A DNA stretch of 53,594 nt from Kutzneria sp. (GTDB taxonomy: Bacteria > Actinomycetota > Actinomycetes > Mycobacteriales > Pseudonocardiaceae): assembly GCA_019239965.1 (NCBI GenBank), contig JAFAZC010000055.1, positions 1 to 53,594 of the forward strand, read 5' to 3'. Shown in pieces: positions 32,448 to 43,309 of this stretch. Under the pieces are notes generated by a model. That model was given only the letters and a program-made list of their open reading frames with translations. It made no database searches and had not been told where the DNA came from. The position numbers and the translations under genes were made by a program. Position 1 is the first letter of the stretch, and the number at the start of each line of letters is the position of its first letter.

Positions 32448-34859
32448 TCAGCCGTGGGCGAGATCGGTGAACCGGCTGTAGTGCAGCTGGTGGGCAACGG
32501 TCACGGTGCTCGTCGGTCCGGCACGGTGCTTGGCGAGGATCAGATCCGCCTCGCCGGCACGTGGATCATCCTTTTCCCAGGCGTCCGGCCGGTGGATCAG
32601 GATCACCGCATCCGCGTCCTGCTCCAGGCTGCCCGACTCACGCAGGTCGGACAGCATGGGCCGCTTGTCATTGCGCTGTTCGGGACCGCGGTTGAGCTGG
32701 CTGATCGCGATCACCGGCACGTCGAGCTCCTTGGCGAGCAACTTGAGGTGTCGGGAGAACTCGGAGACCTCCTGCTGTCGGGATTCGACACGTTTACCCG
32801 AGGTCATCAGCTGCAGATAGTCGACGATCACCAGTTTGAGGTCGTTGCGCTGCTTGAGCCGGCGAGCCTTCGCCCTGATCTCCATCAGGGTCAGGTTCGG
32901 CGAGTCGTCGACGAACAGTGGTGCCTCGCTGATCTCGCTCATCCGGCGAGCCAGCCGGGTCCAGTCGTCGTCGCTCATCCGGCCACCACGCATGTCGGCG
33001 AGCCGAATCCTGGCCTCGGCCGACAGCAGCCGCATCACGATCTCGGTCTTGCTCATCTCCAGCGAGAAGATGGCACTCGCCATGCCGTGCTTGACCGAAC
33101 AGGACCTGGCGAAATCCAGGCCGAGGGTCGAGTTGTGGGTGGGGATCATCGCCCGGCCGGCGAGGTACAGATGTTCGGCATTGTCCACTTCGACACAGCG
33201 GACCGGCACGCTGTCGACCGCACACACCCCGACGATGATGCGTGTCCCCGTGCGACTACGCCCCTTGAAACGCGAGTTCCGCTCCACCTGACCGCGTTTG
33301 CGGGTCAGCCGGAACACCGCGTCCCTGGTGGTAATGGCGATCATGTAGGAGACATAGGACCGGCTCGCGGTGGTCTGTAGCCGACGTCGCACCCGGCAGA
33401 GATAGCCGAGCCCGAGGCAGAGTTCGCGAAGGTCTTCGACGAGCCGGAGAGAGCTGGAGGTGAACCGGATGCCCCCGCGGCTCTCCACCGAGCCGCCGCG
33501 GTCGAGCAGTCCGGCGAGAAGAGCCCGGCGCTGGGCTTGCGAGCTTCGCAGATACCCCAGGGGGATGTGTCGGTCGTCGAGCACCCCGAGGGCTCGAAGT
33601 CGGTCAGTGAAGCCAATGCCACCGTCGTCGTGCAGTTCCAGCTGGTAGACGTTCTTCCGTAGCTTGGCGGCCGTGATCCCCTCAGCCCTGACGTGCTCGA
33701 TGACTTCGGCATCGGCCACGGTCAGCCACGACGGCCCGCGACGGCTGTCGGCGAGCCAGACCCCGAGCACGTAGGGAGGCAGGGGCAGGTCTCGTTCAGG
33801 CAGGACGAGAGGCTTGGCCGCCCGGATCCGGTGCCGGTACGTCTGCGCGCCGTCGGCGCACCGGACGGTCGCGGCGATCTCTTCGGTGGTGTGCACGGCA
33901 GGCACCCGCTGCTTGGTGTACCAGTCCTCGTCGCTGGAGTCCGACGGCATCGGGCGGCGTGGTGACCAGGTCTCGGTCAACCACTGGTGCCTGGCATCGG
34001 CGACGAGCACAGTGCCGTCGGAGAACTCCACCTTGTAGCAGGGGCGACCGTGCATGACCTCGGTCGCGGCAACGACCCGTGTCGGCTTCCCCTCCGCGTC
34101 GATGAGCTCGTCGCCGATCCTGACATCCGCCATGGTCGTCCAGCCGGTCGGCGTGGGAAGCGGGGTGTCGAGCGCCAACGCCTTGCCGACGCCGGGCCGC
34201 GCCGCGACGATGATCATCTGTCCGGGATGGAGGCCGTTGGTGACCGCGTCGAGATCGGCGAACCCGGTCGGCACCCCGAGCGCCTGACCACCTCGCGAGG
34301 CGATCGCGTCGATCTCGTCCATGGTCGGCTGCAGCAGTTCCTCGAGAACGACGTAGTCCTCGCTGGCACGCCGTTCGACCACGTCGTAGATCGACGCCTG
34401 CGCCCGGTCGACCACCTCGGCGACATCGCTGCCGTCGGCACCGCTGTATCCCAGCTGCACGATGCGGGTGCCGGCCTCGACGAGTCGGCGCAGCACCGCC
34501 TTTTCCGCGACGATCTCGGCGTAGTAGCCCGCGTTGGCCGCGGTCGGCACGGTGGCGATCAGCGTGTGCAGGTACGGCGCACCGCCGACACGTGCCAGCT
34601 CACCACGTCGTTCCAGCTCGGCGGACACGGTGATCGGATCGGCCGGCTCACCCCGTCCGTACAGATCGAGCACACAGTTGTAGACGGACTGGTGGGCAGG
34701 TCGGTAGAAATCGTTTGAGCTGAGTACCTCCACCACGTCGGCGATGGCGTCCTTGCTGAGCATCATCCCGCCGAGGACGGACTGTTCGGCGGCGAGATCC
34801 TGCGGCGGCTGTCGTTCGAAGGCCGGCTCGCTCAGGCCACGGTCGTCCACCAACGCCAC
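32448..34859 (-). CDS. dnaB: Replicative DNA helicase with intein
   Basis: DnaB is the hexameric helicase that unwinds DNA ahead of the replisome. The 803-residue precursor contains a 350-residue intein (227-576); after splicing the 453-residue helicase is of normal length. The N-terminal DnaG-binding domain (1-110) and linker precede the RecA-like ATPase. The P-loop is ARPGVGK (220-226), interrupted directly after Lys, then STLGLDFARS. The Walker B strand LVIVDYLQLM and the arginine-finger region KHRAGPT are intact. The start is GTG 34859, with AAGGAGG about 9 nt upstream. A DnaA-box-rich 559-bp region lies directly upstream and may control it. It is the last of the minus-strand block with rplI, rpsR, ssb and rpsF. 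Confidence 0.97.
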   Translation of the reverse strand: MALVDDRGLSEPAFERQPPQDLAAEQSVLGGMMLSKDAIADVVEVLSSNDFYRPAHQSVYNCVLDLYGRGEPADPITVSAELERRGELARVGGAPYLHTLIATVPTAANAGYYAEIVAEKAVLRRLVEAGTRIVQLGYSGADGSDVAEVVDRAQASIYDVVERRASEDYVVLEELLQPTMDEIDAIASRGGQALGVPTGFADLDAVTNGLHPGQMIIVAARPGVGKALALDTPLPTPTGWTTMADVRIGDELIDAEGKPTRVVAATEVMHGRPCYKVEFSDGTVLVADARHQWLTETWSPRRPMPSDSSDEDWYTKQRVPAVHTTEEIAATVRCADGAQTYRHRIRAAKPLVLPERDLPLPPYVLGVWLADSRRGPSWLTVADAEVIEHVRAEGITAAKLRKNVYQLELHDDGGIGFTDRLRALGVLDDRHIPLGYLRSSQAQRRALLAGLLDRGGSVESRGGIRFTSSSLRLVEDLRELCLGLGYLCRVRRRLQTTASRSYVSYMIAITTRDAVFRLTRKRGQVERNSRFKGRSRTGTRIIVGVCAVDSVPVRCVEVDNAEHLYLAGRAMIPTHNSTLGLDFARSCSVKHGMASAIFSLEMSKTEIVMRLLSAEARIRLADMRGGRMSDDDWTRLARRMSEISEAPLFVDDSPNLTLMEIRAKARRLKQRNDLKLVIVDYLQLMTSGKRVESRQQEVSEFSRHLKLLAKELDVPVIAISQLNRGPEQRNDKRPMLSDLRESGSLEQDADAVILIHRPDAWEKDDPRAGEADLILAKHRAGPTSTVTVAHQLHYSRFTDLAHG
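33132..34181 (-). mobile_element. Intein in DnaB P-loop, class 3-type, with decayed LAGLIDADG domain
   Basis: The intein begins ALALDTPLPTPTGWTTMADV and ends IPTHN before Ser+1. The first residue is Ala, not Cys/Ser, as in class 3 inteins. The diagnostic WCT triplet is present: W67 (ADARHQWLTE), C329 (PVRCVEVDN) and T348 (IPTHN). Splicing would therefore start at C329. The homing endonuclease part has two LAGLIDADG-like motifs: VLGVWLADS (138-146) keeps its Asp, but LAGLLDRGG (222-230) has Gly for the catalytic Asp, so it is probably inactive. Insertion after GVGK is the common DnaB site of actinobacterial and phage inteins. Confidence 0.85.
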
Positions 34860-35083
34860 GACGGGACCCCTCCTTCGATATCGATGCTCGGGCCCGCTGT
34901 GCCGATGTCTCGGCCGGCGAGAGCCTTCGGCACTGACGCCTCAGGCCTACAAGCGGCCCTCGGGCGGGTCGTCGGTACTGATGTCTCAAGTTCTACCCGC
35001 CGACACCGACAGTTCATGGCCAGCGGCCAAGTGGTCCGGCGGAGCGCACGCTAGATCCCCCGTCCGGAGCAGGCAAGTTGACC

Positions 35084-35310
35084 TGTGGACAAGGCTGTGG
35101 ACAGCCTGTTGGTGTCTGGGCAGCTTTGGGCACAGCCTGTGTCCGAGGTGTGGACAAACTGTGGACAACTTGATGAGGGATCTTGATAGCCGCAGGTCAA
35201 AGGCTGTGGACAACGTGTGGAAAAATTTCTTGCCCGCGACGTCGGTGTGTCGTGAGCAGAGCACCTCTCCGCGTGTCGCCGTCCGAAATGTCCGACACCG
35301 TCTGTCCACA
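35084..35310. promoter_or_regulatory. DnaA-box cluster upstream of dnaB
   Basis: The 559-bp gap 34860-35418 holds no gene. Perfect 9-mers TGTGGACAA occur at 35084, 35149, 35160 and 35205; near matches at 35096 (TGTGGACAG), 35216 (TGTGGAAAA) and 35302 (CTGTCCACA). 35149 and 35160 are 11 bp apart, one helical turn. An A/T run (GGAAAAATTTCTT) follows at 35219. The region lies between dnaB and rplI rather than dnaA-dnaN, so this is probably a DnaA-binding regulatory or titration site, not the usual oriC. The rest of the gap shows no other clear feature. Confidence 0.75.
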
Positions 35311-35418
35311 GCCATTCGCGCACCGTGTTGTCGCGAACGGGCGAAAGCCCCGCCCGGGCTTGACCGACGTCCGAAGCAGACTGGCCGGCCGAGTCATCGG
35401 GCAGGGCCCGCGACGAGG

Positions 35419-35871
35419 TCAGGCGTTGGTGACGATCTCCAGATTGACCGACACCGTCACATCCGGGTGCAGTCGGACGTTCACCGAATGCCGTCCCGAC
35501 GTCTTGATGTATCCCGTCTCCACCGCACGCTTGTCCAGCGTCGGTCCACCCGCCGCCTTCACCGCGGCCACGATGTCCGCCGTGGTGATCGAACCGAACA
35601 GCTTCTTCGAGCCGGGGGCCGCCTTGGCGGACAGCTTGATCGAGCCGAGTTCGTCGATCACCGCCTTGATCTCCTTGGCGTGATCGAGATCGCGGATCCG
35701 GCGGCCTTCCTGCGCCCTGCGGATCGTGGCGACCTGTTTCTGTGCGCCACGGGTCGCCAGGATGGCGAGGCCACGCGGCAGCAGGAAGTTGCGGCCGTAA
35801 CCGTCCTTGACCTCCACGACGTCGCCAGGGCCGCCGAGTCCGCTGACGTCAGCGGTCAGGATGAGCTTCAT
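35419..35871 (-). CDS. rplI: 50S ribosomal protein L9
   Basis: L9 binds 23S rRNA near the L1 stalk and affects frame maintenance. The 150-residue protein has the N-terminal signature [19 protein letters not shown] with [15 protein letters not shown], a long linker helix, and a C-terminal domain with [15 protein letters not shown] and [19 protein letters not shown]. The start is ATG 35871, preceded by GGGGAG; longer open frame upstream is not conserved. It follows rpsR after 16 bp in the usual rpsF-ssb-rpsR-rplI order. Confidence 0.97.
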   Translation of the reverse strand: MKLILTADVSGLGGPGDVVEVKDGYGRNFLLPRGLAILATRGAQKQVATIRRAQEGRRIRDLDHAKEIKAVIDELGSIKLSAKAAPGSKKLFGSITTADIVAAVKAAGGPTLDKRAVETGYIKTSGRHSVNVRLHPDVTVSVNLEIVTNA

Positions 35872-35887
35872 CTGTGCACTCCCCTGC

Positions 35888-36130
35888 TCAGCGGGCGGTC
35901 GAGGTGTAGGGCAGCAGGGCCATCTCACGCGAGTTCTTCACCGCGATGGCGATGTCCCGCTGGTGCTGGCTGCAGTTGCCGGTCACCCGGCGGGCACGGA
36001 TCTTGCCCCGGTCAGAGATGTACTTGCGCAGCAGCGCGGTGTCCTTGTAGTCGATCAGGTTCGCGCTGGCCTTGTCCTTGCAGAAAACGCAAACCTTCTT
36101 CTTCGGCTTGCGAACAGGCGGCTTCGCCAT
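35888..36130 (-). CDS. rpsR: 30S ribosomal protein S18 (zinc-binding form)
   Basis: S18 sits in the platform of the 30S subunit next to S6. The 80-residue protein has KVCVFCKD (C14, C17) and GNCSQHQR (C53), so it is the zinc-binding C+ form; actinobacteria often carry a second, Cys-free copy elsewhere that is induced by zinc limitation. It starts at ATG 36130 with AGGAG upstream. It lies in the rpsF-ssb-rpsR-rplI block, 48 bp after ssb. Confidence 0.97.
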   Translation of the reverse strand: MAKPPVRKPKKKVCVFCKDKASANLIDYKDTALLRKYISDRGKIRARRVTGNCSQHQRDIAIAVKNSREMALLPYTSTAR

Positions 36131-36178
36131 GGGGTACTCCTGGGTCTTGCACGAATGAGGTCGTCAGGGGTGTGCCGG

Positions 36179-36664
36179 TCAGAACGGCGGCTCGTCCGCG
36201 AATCCACCGGAGTTCGCCGGAGGAGCCGAGCCCCACGGGTCGTCGGCCGGTGCGCCGCCCGACGATCCACCAGCGCCGTAGCCGCCGCCACCACCGCCAC
36301 GCTGCACCTTGTTGACCTTGGCGTTGGCGTAGCGGAGCGAGGGACCGATCTCGTCGACGTCGAGCTCGACGACGGTGCGCTTCTCGCCTTCCTTGGTCTC
36401 GAAAGACCGCTGCTTCAACCGGCCGGTCGCGATCACCCGTGCGCCTCGTGTCAGCGACTCGGCCACGTTCTCGGCGGCCTGGCGCCAGATGTTGCACCGC
36501 AGGAACAGCGCCTCGCCGTCCTTCCACTCGCCGGTCTGGCGGTCGAGCGTCCGCGGCGTCGAGGCGACCGTGAAGCTCGCCACGGCGGCGCCGGAGGAGG
36601 TGAAGCGCAACTCGGGATCCGCGGTGAGGTTCCCGACCACGGTGATTGTCGTTTCTCCTGCCAC
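36179..36664 (-). CDS. ssb: Single-stranded DNA-binding protein
   Basis: SSB coats single-stranded DNA in replication and repair. The 161-residue protein has an OB-fold (about 1-115: [34 protein letters not shown]), a Gly-rich linker ([11 protein letters not shown]), and the acidic tip ADEPPF that binds partner proteins. The tail is shorter than in E. coli but normal for actinobacteria. The start is GTG 36664. It lies 6 bp after rpsF and is likely cotranscribed. Confidence 0.96.
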   Translation of the reverse strand: MAGETTITVVGNLTADPELRFTSSGAAVASFTVASTPRTLDRQTGEWKDGEALFLRCNIWRQAAENVAESLTRGARVIATGRLKQRSFETKEGEKRTVVELDVDEIGPSLRYANAKVNKVQRGGGGGGYGAGGSSGGAPADDPWGSAPPANSGGFADEPPF

Positions 36665-36670
36665 TGGAGA

Positions 36671-36967
36671 TCAGCTCCTCGCGGCGTCGCGGCGAAGGAC
36701 CTTGGTGCGCAGCACCGTGTCCTGCAACGACAGCTGGCGGTCGAGTTCCTTGACGGCGTCGGGTGCGGCTGTCACGTCGAGCAGCGCGTAGATGCCCTCG
36801 GCGTGCTTGTCGATCTCGTAGGAGAGCCTACGGCGGCCCCAGACGTCGACCTTCTCCACATTCCCGCCGGACGTCCGGATGACGTTGAGGAACGTGTCCA
36901 GGGTCGGTGCGACGGTGCGTTCATCGAGACTGGGGTTCAGGATGACCATCACTTCGTAATGACGCAT
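36671..36967 (-). CDS. rpsF: 30S ribosomal protein S6
   Basis: S6 pairs with S18 on the 30S platform. The 98-residue protein starts [19 protein letters not shown] and has [20 protein letters not shown], the conserved S6 core. The strong ribosome site AGGAGGTGA lies upstream; ATG 36967 is used, though GTG 36976 is in frame. It is the first gene of the block that ends with dnaB. The 102 bp to the next gene (37079) show no other feature. Confidence 0.96.
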   Translation of the reverse strand: MRHYEVMVILNPSLDERTVAPTLDTFLNVIRTSGGNVEKVDVWGRRRLSYEIDKHAEGIYALLDVTAAPDAVKELDRQLSLQDTVLRTKVLRRDAARS

Positions 36968-37078
36968 GAAGACCACTCACCTCCTGTGGACTGGCGCGGC
37001 CACGGTCGTTCCGTGGCAGGAGGGCCTGTTGCGTCGGCAACCATGACAGCCTAACAAACAGCCGTTACCCGGCTGCCA

Positions 37079-37960
37079 TCAGTAGGTGTCGGTGCGCCGC
37101 AAGAACCAGAAACGGGTCAGTGCGGAACCCAGCCCGGCGAGGGCGAGCACGGCTATCAGCGTCGGACCGAGCTGGCCGCCGTCGTCGGGAAGAGGTTGTG
37201 CCTGTCCCGAGGCGAGCGTGTCGTCTGGCCCCGTGGTCCGCTCACCCCCGGGAGCATGATCCCCTCCGGAGGGCACACCGGCCGACGGCGCGAACTCGCC
37301 GGGGATCGCGAACGGCACGTCGTAGCTGAACAGTGGCACACGGCCGTAGTCGTAGGCCGAGGCGCCGTCCACGTCCGACCCGCGCGGCGGAGACGGGGTA
37401 TCCATCGGATCGGTGTTCGCGGCCACCGGTGCGTGCGGGGCGCCACCGTTGCCGCCAGCGCCGATGTCCGGTGCCCCTGTGCTGGGCCGCGGCGCCGCCG
37501 AGACGGATTCGTCGCCGCGCAGCGGTATGCCGCACATCTGGGACAGTGCCTGCCGCACACGATCGGTCAGTTCCGCGATGACCGGCCCGAGCAGTGCGAC
37601 GTGCCGGATCCGGTCGACTACGTCCGCGGCTACGGTGTCCCCGCTGAGGTAACCGGAACCAGGTGGTATCGCGCCGACCGGAATCGGGCCGAGCGCCGCG
37701 AACTCCCGCCGGAACGGCTCGCCGAGCTGCGGTCCGAGCAGCGGAACCGCGGTGATCAGTTCGGTGACCGGATCGGCGACGGCCGACGGGCTCAGCGAGA
37801 CGGCGCGGCCGGGTGAGCCGCTCGCGGCCGCGGTGCAGCTGTCCAGCACTAGTGGATCCGGTCCGGCCGCCGCCGTGCCGGTGACCGCCACAAGGCCCGC
37901 GACGCTGACCGTGAGCAGCAGGGCGGCGGACCTCGCGACGGTGCCGATTCGTCCGTCCAT
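37079..37960 (-). CDS. Exported membrane-anchored protein of unknown function
   Basis: This 293-residue protein has a signal peptide ([18 protein letters not shown], cleavage near AAAG), a mature part with paired cysteines (LDSCTA and SQMCGI), a Pro/Gly-rich low-complexity stretch, and a C-terminal transmembrane helix ([18 protein letters not shown]) with a short basic tail (FLRRTDTY). The N-terminal half contains [16 protein letters not shown] and [16 protein letters not shown], predicted helical. I do not recognise the family. The start is ATG 37960. It lies between rpsF and the divergent endonuclease IV gene. Confidence 0.7.
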   Translation of the reverse strand: MDGRIGTVARSAALLLTVSVAGLVAVTGTAAAGPDPLVLDSCTAAASGSPGRAVSLSPSAVADPVTELITAVPLLGPQLGEPFRREFAALGPIPVGAIPPGSGYLSGDTVAADVVDRIRHVALLGPVIAELTDRVRQALSQMCGIPLRGDESVSAAPRPSTGAPDIGAGGNGGAPHAPVAANTDPMDTPSPPRGSDVDGASAYDYGRVPLFSYDVPFAIPGEFAPSAGVPSGGDHAPGGERTTGPDDTLASGQAQPLPDDGGQLGPTLIAVLALAGLGSALTRFWFLRRTDTY

Positions 37961-38092
37961 ACGCCAGCTCCCGAAGCAGTCGTTTCCGCGGTATGTCCGT
38001 TGAGACAGTCGACGATACGGTGTCGAGGTCCCAGTGGTTGCGCCGGTCGGCGTAGCCACCGGACGCGGCCGGACTCGGATAGCCTGCTCACC

Positions 38093-38863
38093 ATGCGTAT
38101 CGGTGCTCACGTCCGCGACGACGACCCGCTCGGCGCGGCGGAGGAGCGCGGCGCGGAAGTCGTGCAGTTCTTCCTGTCCGACCCGCAGGGCTGGCGGGCG
38201 CCCAAGCCGCATCCGCAGGCCGATCGGCTGCTTGCGACCGAGCTGACCGTCTTCGTGCACGCGCCCTATGTGGTCAACGTGGCCTCGCTGAACAACCGCA
38301 TCCGGATTCCGTCCCGCAAGGCAGTGCTGCAACAGGCCGAGGCCGCCGCGGCGGTCGGTGCGAGCGGCCTCATCGTGCACGGCGGGCACGTGACCAAGGG
38401 CGAGGATCCGGCGGAGGGGCTGGCGAACTGGCGCAAACTGTTCGAACGGCAGGCCGACAGCGGCGGGTTCGCGGTGCCGATACTGATCGAGAACACCGCG
38501 GGTGGCGACAACGCGATGGCCCGCCGGTTCGACATGGTCGCCCGGCTGTGGGACCAGGTTGGCGAGTTCGGTGCCGGCTTCTGCCTCGACACCTGCCATG
38601 CGTTCGCGGCCGGCGAGGAGCTGGTCGACATCGTGGCGCGGGTCAAGGCGATCACCGGACGGATCGACCTCGTGCACCTCAACGACTCGCGGGACGAGTT
38701 CGGTTCGGCAAGGGACCGGCACGCCAACATCGGCGCCGGCACGATCGATCCCGAACTGCTGGTCGCGGTCGTCGCCACAGCGGGCGCTCCGGTTGTCGTC
38801 GAGACGCCGGCCGATGGTCAGGCGGCCGACATCGCGTTCCTGCGCGACAAGCTCGGCGGGTGA
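38093..38863 (+). CDS. nfo: Deoxyribonuclease IV (AP endonuclease, Nfo family)
   Basis: Endonuclease IV cuts DNA 5' of abasic sites for base excision repair. The 256-residue TIM-barrel protein has the metal ligands in the expected order: [64 protein letters not shown] and VVVETPA. It is slightly shorter than E. coli Nfo (285). The start is ATG 38093 (MRIGAHV). It is the only plus-strand gene in a long minus-strand stretch and converges on the mannosyltransferase gene. Confidence 0.9.
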   Translation: MRIGAHVRDDDPLGAAEERGAEVVQFFLSDPQGWRAPKPHPQADRLLATELTVFVHAPYVVNVASLNNRIRIPSRKAVLQQAEAAAAVGASGLIVHGGHVTKGEDPAEGLANWRKLFERQADSGGFAVPILIENTAGGDNAMARRFDMVARLWDQVGEFGAGFCLDTCHAFAAGEELVDIVARVKAITGRIDLVHLNDSRDEFGSARDRHANIGAGTIDPELLVAVVATAGAPVVVETPADGQAADIAFLRDKLGG

Positions 38864-38945
38864 GACTGGCCACACGGTTCGGCCGGGGTGTCCGCCCGCC
38901 GTGGCGGCTGGCCCGTCGGGCTCGCCTATCTGTGGGCGCGCGGCT

Positions 38946-40550
38946 CTATCCGGCGGCCAGCCGCATGCGCGCATCGCCGAAGGTGACGCGGTCTGGGGCG
39001 CCGTCGAGGAAGCCGCCGAGCGGATCATCGTCGCCGGAGCGGCGGACCAGGTCCAACTCCGGCCGGTAAATCTCGCGCAGCACCAGCAGACACAGCCCGA
39101 GCACGGCGAAGTCGCGCAGCACAACGGCACCGAGGAACGGATCCGGCGGCAGCCCTTTCTTATCCGCACCGAGGTAGAAGAACATCCGGGGAACCCAGAC
39201 CAGTGCGTCAAGGGTCATCCAGGCGAGCAACGGCTTCCATCTCGGTATCGCCAGGACGGCGAGCGGCACCAGCCAGAGCGAGTACTGAGGACTCCACACC
39301 TTGTTGGTGAGCAGGAACGCGGCCACGACGAGCAGGCACAACTGCGCGAGTCGCGGTCGGACGGGCGCCGACATGGCGACCCAGCCAATGCCGGCACAGC
39401 ACACGAGGAACAGCGTTGCGCTCACCGCGTTCAGCACGACAGGCACCTGGCCTGGGAGCAGCCGGCCGTCGAATCCCAGCCAGCCGGTGAAATAGGAGAC
39501 GACGTTGTACAGCGAGTCGGGGTCGGCGCCCCGCTCGGTGTTGAGCCGGAAGAACTCCCACCAGCCGACCGGGTACGACAGATAGATCGGGGCGTTCACC
39601 GCGATCCAGGTAGCCAGCGCGACGCCGGCCGTCCGAAGACCCTTCGCGAGCGTCCCGCCCCGCCAGCACAGCAGCAGCAGGGGGCCGAGCAGGAAGAGCG
39701 GGTACAGCTTTGCGGCGCCGCCGAGCCCGATCAGCAGACCGGCGAGCATCGGCCTACGACGCGCCCACGCGAGCAGTCCACCGGTGGCCAGTGCCACCGC
39801 CAGCGTGTCGAAGTTGGTGAACGCCTGGACGACGACCAGCGGTGAGACCGCGACAAGCGCGGCGTCCCATATCCGCCGCCGCGCTATCCGGGCCACCGCC
39901 CAGACCACCACCAGCCAAGCGGCGGCAAGCCAGAACGCGACGATGTCGAAGTACACCACCACCGTCATGCTGGTGGGCAGCCAGCCGGCGGAGGCAAGGC
40001 TGACATAACCCTGCGCGAGGCGGGCGTTGAGCCACTGGAACAGTCCGGTGAGCACCGGGTATTCCATGTAGCGGACGTGCTCGGATGGGGTTCCCTGGTT
40101 GTCGATCCACGAGGTCTTGTACGGGAACGTGTCGGGCAGGTTGAGCCGCTCCGCGGTGTAGAGCGGGATCACGTCCGAATAGCACATCGCCACGTATTGG
40201 CGGCTGCCGCTCCAGTCCAGCTGCAGTACGCCCTTGTCGTCGCGGACGGTCTGCGCGCACGGCGACTTCTGCAGCCAGCCGAGTGCGAGGGTGATCACCG
40301 CGAGCAGCAGGACCACCCTGGTCGAGGTCCAGAACCACTGCCGGCCGACGGAGGCATGCGTGCCGAGCGGCCCGCCGAACGGCCTGCTGAGCTGTCTGAC
40401 CAGCGACTCGGTCCAGGTCGGCGGGATCCGGTCGTGCTGGGTCAGTGAATCGGTGTCCCCGACGGCACCGGCGCCCCGGACGGGCGGGGCACCGGCGGTC
40501 CGCCAGTGCTGCATCACCGCGGGCTGTCTTGTGTCGGGTTCGGTGGCCAC
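38946..40550 (-). CDS. GT87-type membrane glycosyltransferase
   Basis: This 534-residue protein has about ten membrane helices and resembles the polyprenyl-phosphomannose-dependent GT87/DUF2029 family that mannosylates lipoglycans in mycobacteria (Rv0051 is the homologue by position). Conserved segments include [20 protein letters not shown] in the first outside loop, [19 protein letters not shown], and [20 protein letters not shown]. The start is GTG 40550 ([10 protein letters not shown]), 22 bp after the PBP stop; earlier starts would overlap that gene. It follows the class A PBP gene, as in mycobacteria. The donor and acceptor are inferred from the family. Confidence 0.85.
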   Translation of the reverse strand: MATEPDTRQPAVMQHWRTAGAPPVRGAGAVGDTDSLTQHDRIPPTWTESLVRQLSRPFGGPLGTHASVGRQWFWTSTRVVLLLAVITLALGWLQKSPCAQTVRDDKGVLQLDWSGSRQYVAMCYSDVIPLYTAERLNLPDTFPYKTSWIDNQGTPSEHVRYMEYPVLTGLFQWLNARLAQGYVSLASAGWLPTSMTVVVYFDIVAFWLAAAWLVVVWAVARIARRRIWDAALVAVSPLVVVQAFTNFDTLAVALATGGLLAWARRRPMLAGLLIGLGGAAKLYPLFLLGPLLLLCWRGGTLAKGLRTAGVALATWIAVNAPIYLSYPVGWWEFFRLNTERGADPDSLYNVVSYFTGWLGFDGRLLPGQVPVVLNAVSATLFLVCCAGIGWVAMSAPVRPRLAQLCLLVVAAFLLTNKVWSPQYSLWLVPLAVLAIPRWKPLLAWMTLDALVWVPRMFFYLGADKKGLPPDPFLGAVVLRDFAVLGLCLLVLREIYRPELDLVRRSGDDDPLGGFLDGAPDRVTFGDARMRLAAG

Positions 40551-40572
40551 CTGGTGGATGCTACGGCCACGG

Positions 40573-43215
40573 CTAGTTCGGTGGCTCCATCCCTCCGCCG
40601 GGACCCTCGCCTCCACCTGGACCCTGACCGCCGCCCGGCGGCCTTGGCTTCCGAGTGGTCGTCGTTTCGCAGGTCAGGCCGGGGAAGCAGTTGACGGTTG
40701 TCGGCGGTCGCGACGGCCAGATCGTGGTGGAGTCCATGTCATCGGTCGTAGTGCTGGATGGAGTCCCCGTAGTGCTGGACGGGGCCTCCGACGTGGTGGT
40801 CGGCGGCACACCGAGCTCCTTGAACGGCGGGAACTGCTCGACCGGCTGGCCCTTCAGGTAGGTGTCCATGTAGGCGTTCCAGATGTACGCCGGCTCCTCG
40901 CGGCCGTAGATCGGATAGCCCCTCGACTGCCCATACTGGTTGAAGTAGTTGCCGTGAATCGGCCCGGGCCTGTCCCGGTTGCCGACCCATACCGCGGTGA
41001 CGATCTGCGGGGTGTACCCGACCATCCAGGCGTTGGCGTTGTCCGCGGTGTTCTGGAACTGGGCGGTACCCGTCTTGGCCGCCACCGGACGGTTCCCGTC
41101 GAGGCTGGCGCAGTGCGTGTTGGGACCACCGCAGGAGTGCGCGGCCACCTGGGCCATCGAGGCGGTGACGTTGCGGGCCAGCTGCTGGTTGTGGTTGGCG
41201 TCGTCCTGGTCGAACGCCTGCACGGGGTTCAGCTCCGGTTTCATCTGGGTGCTGTACCAGGTGGTGCCGTCACTGCCCTCGATCTTGCGGATGAAGTGCG
41301 ACTGGGTCCGCATGCCGTCGTTGGCGAGGGTGGAGTAGGCCTGTGCCATGTCCCTCGGCCGCACCTCGTACTGGCCGAGGGCGATGCCGCCGCCGGTCTG
41401 TGACTCGGTGCCGGGATCGACGAGGCTCTTCTCTGCCCTGTCGCTGACCGGATTGTAGATCTGGTCCGGGATGCCGGCCTGGACCGCGGCGGTCCGGACG
41501 CTCTGTGACTGGATGTCGATCACCATGTGGTAGAAGACGGTGTTCACCGACTTCGTCATCGCCTCCAGCACCGTGCAGTGCTCGCCACAGCTCTCCTTGT
41601 CGGCGTTGTTGACGGTCACCTCGCCGAACTTCTGGTGGTCCGTTCCGTCGTAGGTGGAGTTCAACCCGATTTTCGGGTCCTTCTCCATCCCGGCCAGGAA
41701 CACCAACGGCTTGAAGGAGGAGCCCGGCGAGTTGGGGAAACTCGCCATGTCGTAGGACCACGCCACCGGGTCGTCGCCTCCGAACCAGGCCACGATCTCA
41801 CCGTTCTTCGGGTTGATCGACACCAGTGCGCTGGCGAGCGTGGGGTACTGCTTGTCGGCACTCATGATCTTGTGGACGGCGTCTTCCGCCTTCTTCTGTG
41901 CGCCCTTGTCGATGGTGGTGTACACCTTGGCGCCGATGTTGCGCAGCCTGTCCTCGTTGATGTTGGCGTAGTTGTCCGCCTCCTTCTCGACCTGCGCGAG
42001 GATGAACTGCTCCGGGCCGGGCAGGCTGGCCGAACCGGTGGTGTTCTTGACTGGCACCGGCGGGTCCGTGTCATGCGACGTCGGGTCGTCGGCGGGCAGC
42101 CAGTTGTTGGCCGCCATCCGGCCCATCGTGTACTGCCACCGCTCGGTGGTCCACCGCACGTTCTCGTTGTTGGCGGGCACGTTGATGCAGCCGGCGAGGA
42201 AAGCGGCCTGGGAGGCGGTGAGTTTGCCCAGGTCGTCGACACCGAAGTAGGCCTTGGCCGCGGCCTTGATGCCGTAGGCGCCGCGGCCGAAGTACACCGT
42301 GTTCAGGTAGGCCTCGAGGATCTGGTCCTTGGTGTGCTGCTGGCTCATCTTGACGGACTTGACCAGCTCGGTGAACTTGCGGGTGAGGGTCGGTGCCTCG
42401 TTCTGGGTGGCCTTCTTCACGTACTGCTGGGTGATGCCGGAGCCGCCGCCGCCGGCGCCGGTGATCTGTCCCCAGACCGCGCGCAGGATGCCCTTGATGT
42501 CGAAACCGCTGTTGGTCCGGAATGTCTCGTCCTCCGCGGCCAGCACCGCGTTCTGCACCCAGAGCGGGATCTGGTCGATGTGGACGATCGTGCGGTTGCC
42601 GGAGGTGCCGTCCGCGCCGCCCAGCGTGGCCATCGGGCTGCCGTCGGAGTAGCAGAAGGTCACCGTCTGGTTCTGCTGGGCCATCAGCGCCTGCGGATCG
42701 GGCGGATCCAGTGTGACGTAGGCGATCACGAACGCGATCACCGGTCCGAGGATGCCGGCGGCGGCGACCCCGTAGCCGATCCTGCGGACCCGGCGCCAGA
42801 CCCGTTTCTTCCGCAGCCGCCGGGCCTCCTCCTCGTCCGGTGGGTACTCGTAGGGATCGTCGTAGCCGCCGTATCCGTCGGCGCCGTGTTCGCCGGGTGG
42901 AAGGTCGTGCTCGCGGTGGGTCATCAGCTCCGGTTCGCGCTGGTACTCCTCGTGCACCGGCGGCAACAGGTCGGTGGGGTCGCCGACAGGTTCCCGGCCA
43001 GGCCCGGCCTGCGGCCACTGACGGGGACCGGACTGCGGGTAGCCGCCCTGCGGTCCGGCCGGGCCGTAGGGCGGCCACTGGCCGCCGGGTGCCTGGCTGG
43101 TCGGCAGCATGTCGCGTTCACCCGGCCACATCGGCCGGCCACCGTGAGGCTGGGGCGGTTGTCCCTGCCCCTCAGGCCTTGGCCACTGGACCTGGTCATC
43201 ACGCTCGTCGCTCAC
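40573..43215 (-). CDS. Bifunctional class A penicillin-binding protein (PonA-type)
   Basis: This 880-residue enzyme polymerises and cross-links peptidoglycan. A 140-residue Pro/Gly/Asp-rich cytosolic N-terminus precedes one membrane helix (146-168). The glycosyltransferase domain has AAEDE with catalytic E228 and [13 protein letters not shown]. The transpeptidase has SSFK (S498, K501), SVN (555-557) and KTGTAQ (713-718). The C-terminus is a Thr/Ser/Pro-rich linker ending in a Gly-Pro tail ([14 protein letters not shown]), outside the cell. The GTG 43215 start has GGAAGG upstream. M. tuberculosis PonA1 (Rv0050) is the homologue, with DUF5318 before and GT87 after, as here. Confidence 0.93.
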   Translation of the reverse strand: MSDERDDQVQWPRPEGQGQPPQPHGGRPMWPGERDMLPTSQAPGGQWPPYGPAGPQGGYPQSGPRQWPQAGPGREPVGDPTDLLPPVHEEYQREPELMTHREHDLPPGEHGADGYGGYDDPYEYPPDEEEARRLRKKRVWRRVRRIGYGVAAAGILGPVIAFVIAYVTLDPPDPQALMAQQNQTVTFCYSDGSPMATLGGADGTSGNRTIVHIDQIPLWVQNAVLAAEDETFRTNSGFDIKGILRAVWGQITGAGGGGSGITQQYVKKATQNEAPTLTRKFTELVKSVKMSQQHTKDQILEAYLNTVYFGRGAYGIKAAAKAYFGVDDLGKLTASQAAFLAGCINVPANNENVRWTTERWQYTMGRMAANNWLPADDPTSHDTDPPVPVKNTTGSASLPGPEQFILAQVEKEADNYANINEDRLRNIGAKVYTTIDKGAQKKAEDAVHKIMSADKQYPTLASALVSINPKNGEIVAWFGGDDPVAWSYDMASFPNSPGSSFKPLVFLAGMEKDPKIGLNSTYDGTDHQKFGEVTVNNADKESCGEHCTVLEAMTKSVNTVFYHMVIDIQSQSVRTAAVQAGIPDQIYNPVSDRAEKSLVDPGTESQTGGGIALGQYEVRPRDMAQAYSTLANDGMRTQSHFIRKIEGSDGTTWYSTQMKPELNPVQAFDQDDANHNQQLARNVTASMAQVAAHSCGGPNTHCASLDGNRPVAAKTGTAQFQNTADNANAWMVGYTPQIVTAVWVGNRDRPGPIHGNYFNQYGQSRGYPIYGREEPAYIWNAYMDTYLKGQPVEQFPPFKELGVPPTTTSEAPSSTTGTPSSTTTDDMDSTTIWPSRPPTTVNCFPGLTCETTTTRKPRPPGGGQGPGGGEGPGGGMEPPN

Positions 43216-43309
43216 TGCAAGGGCCTTCCAGAGCGGTGCCCGGCTCCTCGGGCGTCCACTCGTCCTATTCCGGGGTCCACACCGGTGGACACGCTGGTCG
43301 ACAGCTGGA

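Noticed and set aside
35084..35310. Is the dnaB-rplI gap the chromosomal oriC?
   Set aside because: In actinobacteria oriC normally lies between dnaA and dnaN, and neither gene is present. The box number is lower than in typical oriC, so a secondary DnaA site is preferred.
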